Part shown: piece by piece, positions 8,442 to 15,859 of the stretch
Layout of the letters: every line of letters begins with the position of its first letter
How positions within the stretch are numbered: position 1 is the first letter of the stretch
Assembly (NCBI GenBank): GCA_016936495.1
Contig: JAFGXT010000159.1
Span: forward strand, 1-32,376
Source of the DNA: Victivallales bacterium
Lineage (GTDB): Bacteria; Verrucomicrobiota; Lentisphaeria; Victivallales; SZUA-371
Direction of reading: 5' to 3'
DNA: 32,376 nt
Made by a program: the position numbers and the translations under genes
Notes under the pieces: generated by a model
What the model saw: the letters and a program-made list of their open reading frames with translations, nothing else
What the model was told of the DNA's origin: nothing
The model's database searches: none

Positions 8442-9248
8442 ATGTGGGGTATTGCAGAATTTACACTCAGGAAAGCTAAAGAATCGGCTTTCATAATCAT
8501 GTTCATTCTGGCGGTGCTGGCGGGATTCATGCTTACGGACACCACCGGCGGAGCTTTGGACAAAACTTTTGAAGCCAGCGGACTGGTAGGGCAACTAATG
8601 TCAAGCCGGGAAGGTTATCCTATTCTGGCGAGTTCTTTTTCTGCTATTATTTTCACTTTACTGCTGGCGCTCTTCGCCGGAGCCACGGATATACCGCGCG
8701 ATATTGAATCCCGGATGATCATGCTGATGTTGTCCAAGCCTATTACCCGGGCGGACTATCTGATAGGCAAATATATCGGATTGCTGGCACTGTGTTCGAC
8801 CATATATATCACCACCCAACTGGCAGTATACCTGGGACACTATTTTTCCACGGGACAACTTTATCCGCTGGGGCTGATGGTGAAACAATTCTATCTACTG
8901 CTGATACTACTGCCTTTTCTATCCATGATAATCATGATTTCGTGTTTTGTACCTGACATAAGCGCAATGGTCGTCGGTGTATTTTATGTACTGTTCGCCA
9001 TATCAGTAAGCGTGGTTCCAATTCTAATGGCACTGGTTACTAAAGACATGGAGCGAAGCGTACAGACCTACATCGTGGAATCGGCGTTTTTCATACTTTA
9101 TTATATGTTTCCGAATTTCATCTATTACTTCCAGACCTTCAGTACCATAGGTCTTATTCCACTCGCACTGGTGATATATTCCATATCTATCTCCACCATT
9201 TTCCTGACGATAGGGACAATCAGACTTAATACCAGAGATCTTATCTAG
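8442..9248 (+). CDS. ABC-2 type permease, second of two
   Basis: This is a 268-residue membrane protein with about six hydrophobic segments. The first follows a short amphipathic stretch (WGIAEFTLRKAKES) typical of ABC-2 permeases. The loop motif ATDIPRDIESRMIMLMLSKP, followed by ITRADYLIGKYIG, parallels the one in the permease at 6021. Both are therefore taken as channel subunits for the ATPase at 5039. Only one ATPase gene is present for the two permeases, so a complex with two copies of the ATPase and one of each permease is the simplest reading. The gap to the previous gene is 3 bases and to the next gene 2 bases. The AGGAG upstream lies inside the preceding coding region. Confidence 0.85.
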   Translation: MWGIAEFTLRKAKESAFIIMFILAVLAGFMLTDTTGGALDKTFEASGLVGQLMSSREGYPILASSFSAIIFTLLLALFAGATDIPRDIESRMIMLMLSKPITRADYLIGKYIGLLALCSTIYITTQLAVYLGHYFSTGQLYPLGLMVKQFYLLLILLPFLSMIIMISCFVPDISAMVVGVFYVLFAISVSVVPILMALVTKDMERSVQTYIVESAFFILYYMFPNFIYYFQTFSTIGLIPLALVIYSISISTIFLTIGTIRLNTRDLI

Positions 9249-9250
9249 AT

Positions 9251-9931
9251 ATGCTTCGGGCACTAATATTCATGATTTTCCTGGCGCTGTCGGCAAGCAC
9301 AGCACAAGCCAGGATCTATCTTTGGGGTTCTGGTCGTTCCGGTGGTGGAACCGCAGAGCTGGATCGAATCCTTAACCCAGCCGGAGTATTAAAAGAACCG
9401 GTCATAATCAATGGCGTTCGTGCCGAATTGCGGGTCGGACTTATCGGAGAAACGCTGAACGACTGCCTGAGAATCCTTAAAGCGGCGTTCCCCGCCGCTG
9501 AATGCGCCATGGGGTTCGGCAACGTCAAAGTCACCATCAAAGACAGTTCGTACCAAACCCGTATACTGCTGATAAACACCGGACTGGGAAATCCACTGGT
9601 ACAGTTCAGCATCCGGATTCCACGGCAGATACCCCGTGAGTTCGCCTGGCCTGCCGACCTGCCACGTTGCAGCGACGCAATCCCCTTGCAATATATACGT
9701 TATCCTGACAGGAAATCCGTCTACGGCGCGTTTTCCACCACGCTTAACAGTTCAGTAGCAATTCAGGAAATAGACGCGACCATGCGGGCGTCCGGTTGGA
9801 CTCCCGCCACAAGAGGCGGAAGTAATGACACAGGCGGAATTTTTATAAATGAGAAGACACTGGAAATAATGATCGTCAATTTTCACAATGGTCAAGGTAG
9901 TATTTTCAGAAAACCACTGGATACAAAGTAA
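9251..9931 (+). CDS. Secreted protein of unknown function
   Basis: This 226-residue protein has a clear Sec signal peptide (LRALIFMIFLALSASTAQA, likely cleaved after the AQA near residue 20). The mature part is beta-rich and Gly-rich at its start (YLWGSGRSGGGTAELDR) and contains two Cys before the middle (NDCLRILKAAFPAAECA). I do not recognise a domain. It begins 2 bases after the second permease stop without a convincing ribosome site, so it is probably coupled. It is directly followed by a signal peptidase I gene. Its position suggests a periplasmic or exported partner, or a substrate, of the transporter; there is no direct evidence. Confidence 0.72.
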   Translation: MLRALIFMIFLALSASTAQARIYLWGSGRSGGGTAELDRILNPAGVLKEPVIINGVRAELRVGLIGETLNDCLRILKAAFPAAECAMGFGNVKVTIKDSSYQTRILLINTGLGNPLVQFSIRIPRQIPREFAWPADLPRCSDAIPLQYIRYPDRKSVYGAFSTTLNSSVAIQEIDATMRASGWTPATRGGSNDTGGIFINEKTLEIMIVNFHNGQGSIFRKPLDTK

Positions 9932-9938
9932 TCATCAC

Positions 9939-10487
9939 ATGGAATTCAAAGAAATAAAAGACAAGCTGTTTGACGCTTGGGCGGAATACAAAAAAACAGC
10001 TCACAAAAGGAGTTTCTGGCTTCCTGATTTATCTCTGTTCGGAGTCATCAGAATGGCGACGATAGCAGGTGCAACCCTGTTATTCTTTTCCTATATATGC
10101 CGTCCTGCATTCATCAATGGCGGCAGTATGAAGCCCACCTATTCCACTACTGGATTGAATTTCTGCTGGAAACCGGCATTCTGGTTCAAAGAACCGCGCC
10201 GGGGACAGGTTGTAGTGGCAAAATACGCCGGAGAGCGTATAATGCTGTTAAAACGCATTGTAGCACTGGCCGGGGATACAGTTGAGTTCAAAAACGGGAT
10301 ACTACTAGTCAACGGTGTAGAGCAAGAGGAACCGTATGTTAAATATCGGGAAGCGTGGAATCTGCCGGAGCGCAGGGTGGAAAAGGGCAATGTTTATCTG
10401 GTGGGAGACAATCGGGGCATGCCCATAAACGCACATAAATTCGGGCAGATTTCCACACAAAGAATCATCGGAGTCCCATTATGGTAA
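9939..10487 (+). CDS. lepB: Signal peptidase I (S26 family)
   Basis: This is a 182-residue membrane peptidase. It has one N-terminal membrane segment (about 38-58), immediately followed by the catalytic Ser in GGSMKPTY (S63). The general-base Lys is in LLKRIVALAGD (K105), and the conserved GNVYLVGDN box is near the end. These are the three diagnostic boxes of bacterial signal peptidase I, which cleaves signal peptides at the periplasmic face of the inner membrane. I place the start at 9939 rather than the in-frame Met at 9888, because the upstream extension would overlap 44 bases of the preceding gene and would add a hydrophilic tail. At 182 residues it is shorter than E. coli LepB and like the short single-anchor enzymes. 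Its place inside an ABC operon suggests a dedicated role, though it could be the housekeeping enzyme. Confidence 0.9.
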   Translation: MEFKEIKDKLFDAWAEYKKTAHKRSFWLPDLSLFGVIRMATIAGATLLFFSYICRPAFINGGSMKPTYSTTGLNFCWKPAFWFKEPRRGQVVVAKYAGERIMLLKRIVALAGDTVEFKNGILLVNGVEQEEPYVKYREAWNLPERRVEKGNVYLVGDNRGMPINAHKFGQISTQRIIGVPLW

Positions 10488-10978
10488 AAAAATTACTGGC
10501 AGGCTCATTACTGGTAGCTGTGGCAATCGCCGCCTGGCTGATCATCATGAATGACAGCGATGAAAAACGTATCATAAAAACACTGTCAGGTCTAACCGAC
10601 TGTGTATCCAAGCACTCTGGAGAAAAGACTTCCGTGATGCTGTTCAAGTCTCAAATCCTGCCGGGATATTTTGACGACATGTGCATATTAAAAATCGACG
10701 ATTCTCACCTGTCTGGAGCCTACACTCCTGAAAGCATAAGTTCAAATATGACAAGAATAAGAAGTTTTTTCAAGGAGATATCCTTAAACTTCTATGACAC
10801 AAAAATATCCTTCCCCTCCCCTGATAAAGCAGTAGTAACTATGACCGGGCACCTGACCGGAACACTCAAGCGCGGCAACCGCATCAACGAATCAAGAGAA
10901 CTTAAGGCAGAGTTGCGCAAAAGCAATGGTAAGTGGCTTGTTTACAATCTTGAAGTTCAGGAAATACTCAAAAAGTAG
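10481..10978 (+). CDS. Small anchored protein, possibly NTF2-like
   Basis: This is a 165-residue protein with a hydrophobic N-terminus (LLAGSLLVAVAIAAWLIIM), acting as signal anchor or signal peptide. The soluble part begins DEKRIIKTLSGLTDCVSKHSGEK and ends KAELRKSNGKWLVYNLEVQEIL. An N-terminal helix, a middle helix and a final strand pair with a KWLVYN-type ending resemble the NTF2/SnoaL-like fold, but this is pattern judgement only. It overlaps the signal peptidase gene by seven bases, and the GGAG inside that gene serves as its ribosome site. It is the last gene of the operon; the next gene is 207 bases away and has its own promoter. Confidence 0.72.
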   Translation: MVKKLLAGSLLVAVAIAAWLIIMNDSDEKRIIKTLSGLTDCVSKHSGEKTSVMLFKSQILPGYFDDMCILKIDDSHLSGAYTPESISSNMTRIRSFFKEISLNFYDTKISFPSPDKAVVTMTGHLTGTLKRGNRINESRELKAELRKSNGKWLVYNLEVQEILKK

Positions 10979-11048
10979 CCACACCGCCTGGTTTTATCAT
11001 AAAATCATGCAAAAATGCAAAAAAAAACGCAAAAAATAGATATTTCCA

Positions 11049-11076
11049 TTGACATTTGAAATAAAAAAAATATACT
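11049..11076 (+). promoter_or_regulatory. Strong sigma70-type promoter for the acidic zinc-ribbon gene
   Basis: A perfect TTGACA at 11049-11054 and TATACT (5 of 6) at 11071-11076 are separated by 16 mostly A bases. Transcription should start near 11083, giving a leader of about 100 bases. That leader contains a small hairpin (GGAAAA at 11135-11140, TTTTCC at 11147-11152) and a full AGGAGGT at 11174-11180, before the ATG at 11186. Confidence 0.65.
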
Positions 11077-11185
11077 ACTTTTCAAATTTAAAATTCGAGA
11101 GAAAATATAATTCAGCTCCCAGGACTGAAGGCAAGGAAAATCTGGGTTTTCCGGCGTAAGTTCTGAATGAAACAGGAGGTTATCC

Positions 11186-11443
11186 ATGGCACGTACGATT
11201 TGTCCCTATTGCGACATCGAAGTAAGTGAAAGTTCAATTGAAGCCGAAGACGGCTGCTGTCCTGAATGCGGCGCGGCATTGACCGCATCCTCATTGTGGG
11301 ACGGCACAGGCGGAGATGATGATTTCGAGGAAGATGATGAGCTTTTCAATGAAGATTTTGAAGAAGACGACACTGACAGACTGATTGATATCTTTGATGA
11401 AGGCGATGATTTTGATGACGAAGAAGAAGAGGAAGAGTTTTAA
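11186..11443 (+). CDS. Acidic zinc-ribbon mini-protein
   Basis: This 85-residue protein has two clearly different halves. Residues 1-36 form a small zinc-ribbon-like module, with CPYC at 6-9 and CCPEC at 24-28. Residues 39-85 are an almost wholly acidic tail that ends EEEEEEF. Across the protein there are 36 Asp/Glu residues, no Lys and only two Arg (R3 and R65). The start is firm: AGGAGGT sits six bases before the ATG, and a near-consensus promoter lies about 100 bases upstream. A hairpin at 11484-11514 follows the stop. All of this argues for a real, well-expressed monocistronic gene. Function is unknown. The acidic tail with a terminal aromatic residue recalls protein-recruiting tails such as that of SSB, but this is an analogy only. 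Confidence 0.8.
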   Translation: MARTICPYCDIEVSESSIEAEDGCCPECGAALTASSLWDGTGGDDDFEEDDELFNEDFEEDDTDRLIDIFDEGDDFDDEEEEEEF

Positions 11444-11483
11444 GTAATATTCTTTTTGCAACTTCTTATCACTGAAACTGATT

Positions 11484-11514
11484 CAGCCATTCCACTATTA
11501 CGGCGGAATGGCTG
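11484..11514. terminator. Hairpin terminator between convergent genes
   Basis: Perfect ten-base arms CAGCCATTCC (11484-11493) and GGAATGGCTG (11505-11514) flank an 11-base loop. They lie between the zinc-ribbon gene (+) and the response regulator (-), which point toward each other. The following ATATTATTTG is a weak T-tract, so it may act in both directions or partly as an mRNA 3' stabiliser. Confidence 0.6.
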
Positions 11515-11533
11515 ATATTATTTGTATCGTCCC

Positions 11534-11965
11534 TTATGTCAGGCTGCTTGACTTCCTGCCCCAGGGGTATTTGAGCAATGAACGCTCGGAAGAGCTTGCA
11601 ATCATCGCTAGTAGCTCAGTAACCTGAAAGGGCTTATCAATGAGTTCATTGCAACCGGCGCTTTTCATCTCGCTAACAGTGGCTTCGTCGGCATAGGCAC
11701 TTATTCCAAGCACCACGGGAGGCAACAGGTTTTCGGTATTGAGCTTCTGAAGCAATTCAAGACCGTTTACATTAGGCATCATCATATCGGTAACGAGAAT
11801 ATCAATTTTCTTATTTTCTTTTATATCTTTCAGAAAATTATAAGCTTTTTCCCCATCTTCCACCGCTACAACATTATAACCGGCACTGGCAAGGATAAAC
11901 TCAAGCCCATTCCTCAACCGTGTTTCGTCTTCCGCAAGCAGTATCCTTTTTTTGCGAAACATCAT
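11534..11965 (-). CDS. Single-domain response regulator (CheY-like)
   Basis: This 143-residue protein is essentially one receiver domain. It shows the acidic pocket in LLAEDET, the phosphoacceptor D60 in LVTDMMMP, the conserved Ser in LGISAYA and K111 in DKPFQ. A short basic tail (RSLLKYPWGRKSSSLT) follows, with no DNA-binding or other output domain. It therefore probably works by protein contact, as CheY, Spo0F-like or DivK-like proteins do. The start is supported by AGGAGAG five bases upstream. No histidine kinase gene is adjacent. The only kinase homologue in the window, at 24522, appears to lack its His, so the phosphodonor must lie elsewhere. All key residues are intact. Confidence 0.9.
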   Translation of the reverse strand: MMFRKKRILLAEDETRLRNGLEFILASAGYNVVAVEDGEKAYNFLKDIKENKKIDILVTDMMMPNVNGLELLQKLNTENLLPPVVLGISAYADEATVSEMKSAGCNELIDKPFQVTELLAMIASSSERSLLKYPWGRKSSSLT

Positions 11966-12250
11966 AACTTCTCTCCTCTAAACATGAATTTCCCCTATAG
12001 TCCCTTCACACACCATATTAACATATCACGAAGATATCATGCCAAAATATAGTTTTTACATTGATTTACCCACGTTTGAGCTGTAATATTATCTTAATAT
12101 TATTTTTACCAACACCTAAACCCTAAACATTATTTGTACAATATTCCACAACACAAACATTAAAACGTTAATAATAAAGCATTTAAGCAAAAACCACAAT
12201 GATTGTCAACATCAATAAAAATTGACATACTTAGATATAACTAACAGCAT
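11966..12250. other. AT-rich divergent intergenic region
   Basis: These 285 bases lie between the divergent response regulator and folK. They are strongly AT-rich and contain no convincing open frame or hairpin. Candidate elements for folK are TTGTCA (12203-12208) with CATACT (12226-12231) at 17-base spacing, or TATAAC at 12236-12241, which would give an almost leaderless message. No Shine-Dalgarno site precedes the folK ATG. Confidence 0.5.
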
Positions 12251-12793
12251 ATGAAGAAAACTAAATCACATTCATCAAATTCACCACAAGCCATCGCGCT
12301 GGCGCTGGGAGCAAATCAAGGAAACCTGAAAACTGTTTTCCTTGACGCCGCCGAAGCATTAAAGCAGGCGGGATTGGAAGACATAAAGCTTTCGCCTTTT
12401 TATAAAACAACTCCGGTTGGCTGCGCCCCGGGAACACCGGACTTCATCAACGCGGCGCTTACAGGGACATGGCACGAGAGTGTAGAGAAACTGCACGAGC
12501 TATGCAAGGAACTGGAGGAAATATCGGGACGTCCACGAAATCATGCCCGCAACACCTCACGTCCATTGGATCTGGATATAATATTTTTTGGACAGGAAAG
12601 CATAAACACACCTGAGCTGACCATTCCTCACAAGGAAGCGGCAAACAGACTCTTTGTCCTCGTTCCGCTTTCGGATATAGCGGGGGACTGGATGTTCCCG
12701 GGCATGAATATGAATGTTGCCGAAATCCTTGAGCCGTATAAAAGCTGTTCAGAATTCAGGCAACTATGCGAAGGACGTATTGATTTCAACTGA
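12251..12793 (+). CDS. folK: 2-amino-4-hydroxy-6-hydroxymethyldihydropteridine diphosphokinase
   Basis: This is a 180-residue folate-pathway enzyme that transfers pyrophosphate from ATP to hydroxymethyl-dihydropterin. Diagnostic elements are ALALGANQGN at the N-terminus, FYKTTPVGCAPGTPDFINAA, and the signature RNTSRPLDLDIIFFG with its two metal-binding Asp. LTIPHKEAANRLFVLVPLSDI follows. Length is normal for a single-domain FolK, with no fusion to FolB or FolP. No ribosome site is visible. The 3' end overlaps argH, which runs the opposite way, by eight bases. Another folate-related gene, folD, lies 6.6 kb away, but the two are not in one operon. Confidence 0.93.
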   Translation: MKKTKSHSSNSPQAIALALGANQGNLKTVFLDAAEALKQAGLEDIKLSPFYKTTPVGCAPGTPDFINAALTGTWHESVEKLHELCKELEEISGRPRNHARNTSRPLDLDIIFFGQESINTPELTIPHKEAANRLFVLVPLSDIAGDWMFPGMNMNVAEILEPYKSCSEFRQLCEGRIDFN

Positions 12794-14156
12794 GTTTTTT
12801 CTTCCAGAAATCGATTTGCATGCTTACGTTTTTCGGACCGGTGGCTCCGGTTATTTCGCGACGTTTCACGCTGTCTTCAGGAGAAAACAGATTCAAAAAC
12901 TCTTCAGTCGCTTCAGGAATGGTCTCCTGCATTTCTTCCAGAGTAACGGCGTTAAGTTCGCAATTATGCTCCCGGCACCATTTGACAAAAGCGCCTACCC
13001 GATGATGAGCGTGTCTGAACGGCACTCCCAGTTCGACGAGTTTTTCGGCAACGTCAGTAGCCATCAGCGCCGGATCGGACGCGGAGGCAAGCATGTTATC
13101 ACGATTCACAGACATGGTCGCGATCATCGGCGGAAAGACTTTCAGCAGCATTCTGACGGTATCGACGGCATCAAACACTGGCTCCTTATCTTCCTGAAGG
13201 TCGCGATTATAAGTCAGCGGCAATCCCTTACAGAGAGTGAGCATCGCGACAAGATCGCCATAGACGCGTCCGGTCTTACCTCTGGCTATTTCAGCAATAT
13301 CAGGATTTTTCTTCTGAGGCATCAGACTGGAACCGGTGCAAAAAGCATCGCCCAGCTCAATAAAGCCGAATTCCTGTGAGCTCCACAGAATAATATCTTC
13401 AGAAATTCTAGAAACATGCATACAGAATATCGACAATCCGCCGAGGAGTTCGCACATAAAATCGCGATCGGCGACGGTATCCATGCTGTTTCTTGAAACA
13501 TAATCGAAGCCTAGCTTTTCGCATACATATTCGCGATTTACCGGCAATGTGGTACCTGCGAGAGCTCCCGCTCCCAGAGGTAGCATATTCATACGTTTAC
13601 GGCAATCAGTCAGCCGCTCGGCATCACGTGCGAACATTTCCACATACGCCAGCAGGTGATGTGAAAACAATACCGGCTGAGCGTGCTGGAGATGTGTGAA
13701 TCCGGGCAGAATAATGCCAAAATGCCGGTCAGCGGCGTCCACCAGAGCTCGCATCAGATCATTTATGCCGTCAATAATGGAAGTTATTTCATCGCGCAAG
13801 TAAAGGCGAACGTCAAGGTTGACCTGATCATTGCGGCTTCTTGCTGTATGAACTCTGGCGCCTTCATCGCCAAGAGCATCGATCAAAGCACTCTCGATGT
13901 GCATATGGATATCTTCAAGTTCAGCGGTAAAAGTAAAATCTCCGGAGTCAATGCGTTTTTCAATGCGATCGAGTTCCACGGCAATTTTTTTCGCGGTACT
14001 TTCCGGGATAATGCCACAGGATGCAAGCATGGCGGAATGCACCTTGCTGCCCTTTATGTCATATTTATAAAGTCTTTTGTCATATGATACAGACTCTGTG
14101 AACAGAGCCACGTCCTTATTGGCGTCTTCCGCAAAACGTCCGCCCCAAAGTGCCAT
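12786..14156 (-). CDS. argH: Argininosuccinate lyase
   Basis: This 456-residue enzyme performs the last step of arginine synthesis, splitting argininosuccinate to arginine and fumarate. The N-terminus (MALWGGRFAEDANKDVALFTESVSYD, shown here as separate motif ALWGGRFAED) is typical of ArgH. VHTARSRNDQV holds conserved substrate contacts, FTHLQHAQPV carries the His pair, and GSSLMPQKKNPD is the superfamily signature with the catalytic Ser loop. Length matches the family (about 460). It is the last gene of a minus-strand run behind kdsD, a BamD-like gene and an lptE-like gene, 28 bases after the latter. An arginine gene in an envelope operon is unusual. No other arginine gene is in the window. 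Confidence 0.95.
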   Translation of the reverse strand: MALWGGRFAEDANKDVALFTESVSYDKRLYKYDIKGSKVHSAMLASCGIIPESTAKKIAVELDRIEKRIDSGDFTFTAELEDIHMHIESALIDALGDEGARVHTARSRNDQVNLDVRLYLRDEITSIIDGINDLMRALVDAADRHFGIILPGFTHLQHAQPVLFSHHLLAYVEMFARDAERLTDCRKRMNMLPLGAGALAGTTLPVNREYVCEKLGFDYVSRNSMDTVADRDFMCELLGGLSIFCMHVSRISEDIILWSSQEFGFIELGDAFCTGSSLMPQKKNPDIAEIARGKTGRVYGDLVAMLTLCKGLPLTYNRDLQEDKEPVFDAVDTVRMLLKVFPPMIATMSVNRDNMLASASDPALMATDVAEKLVELGVPFRHAHHRVGAFVKWCREHNCELNAVTLEEMQETIPEATEEFLNLFSPEDSVKRREITGATGPKNVSMQIDFWKKKLS

Positions 14157-14184
14157 AATATCCTCATTCTTTATTTAAGATGTT

Positions 14185-14718
14185 TTACCATGCTTCGGTA
14201 GTATATTCAACCATTTGTTTAGCAGCTTCAAATGCAGCCTGACGTATCCCCTGGCGCATCATTGTATTATAATCACCGAATCCCTGAAAGTCCGCGGTGC
14301 CGGCAACTGTTCTTTTAGCGATAAGCGGATCTTTCATGGATGGTATTATCACGACAAATTCGGCAGCAAGAGTAACCCGCCATTCAGCGGCTCTGAAAAT
14401 GCGGTCATCATCGGTGCTTGTCTTTGCTATCTCACTGATACTTATTGAGGTTACTTTACAATGCAATATGCAATCAGCAGTACTTATATTTTTAACTTTC
14501 AAGGAGCCGTCAACGCAGAAAGCCTCGGCGAGCGCGCCACGCATTTCGGATGAAACATAAGGAAACAATGTATCATTGGTAACCTGAGAAATAGCTATGG
14601 ACTTAACCTGCGGGTGCATAAGGGATCCGAGTTGATATCCGCAACCGCAGAGCGACAGCAGAGTTATGGAGATAACGGCAAACCGGACTGAACTTAAAAA
14701 TTTTGCGTACATAATCAA
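14185..14718 (-). CDS. lptE: LptE-like LPS-assembly lipoprotein
   Basis: This is a 177-residue lipoprotein. The signal peptide ends in LSLCGCGYQLG, where LCGC is an acceptable lipobox and the Cys before GYQLG is the likely lipidation site. The mature N-terminus CGYQLG, followed by VKSIAISQVTNDTLFPYVSSEMRGAL, is the usual LptE opening (a CGY start, then a strand of the type sIaI..f.N.t). LptE plugs the LptD barrel that inserts LPS in the outer membrane. The family is poorly conserved, so this call rests on the N-terminal pattern and on its neighbours kdsD (Kdo synthesis) and a BamD-like gene. Its start overlaps the stop of the BamD-like gene by four bases. Confidence 0.75.
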   Translation of the reverse strand: MIMYAKFLSSVRFAVISITLLSLCGCGYQLGSLMHPQVKSIAISQVTNDTLFPYVSSEMRGALAEAFCVDGSLKVKNISTADCILHCKVTSISISEIAKTSTDDDRIFRAAEWRVTLAAEFVVIIPSMKDPLIAKRTVAGTADFQGFGDYNTMMRQGIRQAAFEAAKQMVEYTTEAW

Positions 14719-15812
14719 TCCTTTCCTATCTTAGAGCGGTCAATTTTTATCGTACTATCGAGCCCGAGGTCTCGAACGGGCAGAAGCCAGCGTCCGCCGC
14801 TGTTTTCGGGGGCGATCATTATCGGTTGAGCCTCAACGGGGAGGCTTTCAGTTACATATTCCTGTTCGCGAGGTTCTATTTCCGGCCTGAAGGAAAGCGG
14901 AACAAAACGATTGTCCAGGCGGGAAAGCATTTCTTCGGATTTATCAGCGGGAATGGAGTCAGGATATTCACGCAGCACTTTATTCAGATAACGTTCAGCG
15001 GGTTCTGTTTTTCCAACGCGGTTATAGTATCGGGCAAGGCCGTAAAGTCTTTCGGCATTGATGTCCCTGGATTCGAGAATGCGTTTCCGCACCCAGTCAG
15101 CCTCTTTTGAATCTGGGTATTTGCGCAGATAATCAGCCATGACTTCATTGGCTTCACGATTATACGCGCCATCGCCGTCACCATAGCGGGCAAGATACAT
15201 CAAAGCATTTGCAAGTTCGAGGAAGGCATATCGCCGAGCCTCGGAATCGGGATAATCGGTGGTAAGTTTCCGCAGGAGATCAATGGCTTTCTTGATGTGT
15301 TGCTGATCAATATACATCCTTGCCAATCTAAGAGAAGCGACAGGAGCGCGATCAGAAAAAGGTGCATGATCCAAAGCGCATTTATATATTTCGGCGGTAT
15401 GATTTGAGCCGGTGAGCCATGGAATCCAGCGCAAAGAAGCATAAGCGGGGTCGCGATGCCCCTTAAAAAATTCATCACCGATGGCATATTCCCTGTCAAC
15501 CATTTTTTCATAATCCACTTCAGAAGGGTAACTTTTCAGCAAATTTTCAATGCACATAAACTCATTTTTCAGGAATCCGGCTTTACGGTAGGAATCTGCC
15601 TCGCGTAAAAGCGCCTTAACCTTCATGGAGCGTTGATCAGAAAGCATTCTGGCGGAGCTGAAGTTCTCGGCGGCAAGCATATAATCCTTCTGTTCGTAGG
15701 CTTTTACGCCCTGCTGAAACCGCGCTTCAGCGTTTTGTGTATCAGCCCCGCACACCGCAAGTGCCGAGACCGCCAGCAACAGCATAAATATAAAACGTAA
15801 ACTCATCCTCAC
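14715..15812 (-). CDS. Secreted TPR protein, BamD-like
   Basis: This 365-residue protein has a signal peptide (LRFIFMLLLAVSALAVCGA). A Cys is present, but the residue before it is Val, so a lipobox is doubtful. TPR-like repeats follow: RFQQGVKAYEQKDYMLAAENF, IDLLRKLTTDYPDSEARRYAF, VMADYLRKYPDSKEADWV and YLNKVLREYPDSIPADKSEEML. The repeated YPDS with helices is characteristic of BamD/YfiO and YbgF-type periplasmic TPR proteins. The last 60 residues are extended and Pro-rich and end in a basic, charged tail. With lptE overlapping by four bases and kdsD upstream, an outer-membrane assembly role is likely. At 365 residues it is longer than typical BamD (about 240), so it may be a lineage-specific variant. 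Confidence 0.75.
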   Translation of the reverse strand: MRMSLRFIFMLLLAVSALAVCGADTQNAEARFQQGVKAYEQKDYMLAAENFSSARMLSDQRSMKVKALLREADSYRKAGFLKNEFMCIENLLKSYPSEVDYEKMVDREYAIGDEFFKGHRDPAYASLRWIPWLTGSNHTAEIYKCALDHAPFSDRAPVASLRLARMYIDQQHIKKAIDLLRKLTTDYPDSEARRYAFLELANALMYLARYGDGDGAYNREANEVMADYLRKYPDSKEADWVRKRILESRDINAERLYGLARYYNRVGKTEPAERYLNKVLREYPDSIPADKSEEMLSRLDNRFVPLSFRPEIEPREQEYVTESLPVEAQPIMIAPENSGGRWLLPVRDLGLDSTIKIDRSKIGKD

Positions 15813-15859
15813 CTTCCAATTTTCGATAATATTTCAAACCGTCGATTATTCCGGTATGA

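Noticed and set aside
9888-9938. Longer start for the signal peptidase
   Set aside because: It overlaps the end of the preceding gene by 44 bases and adds a hydrophilic stretch; the ATG at 9939 gives the normal operon spacing.
11966-12250. AT-rich gap as a replication origin or mobile-element scar
   Set aside because: No repeated DnaA-like boxes, target-site duplications or terminal repeats are visible; a divergent promoter region explains it.
12714-13379. 221-codon plus-strand frame opposite argH
   Set aside because: It overlaps folK and lies antisense to argH, which carries full family signatures.
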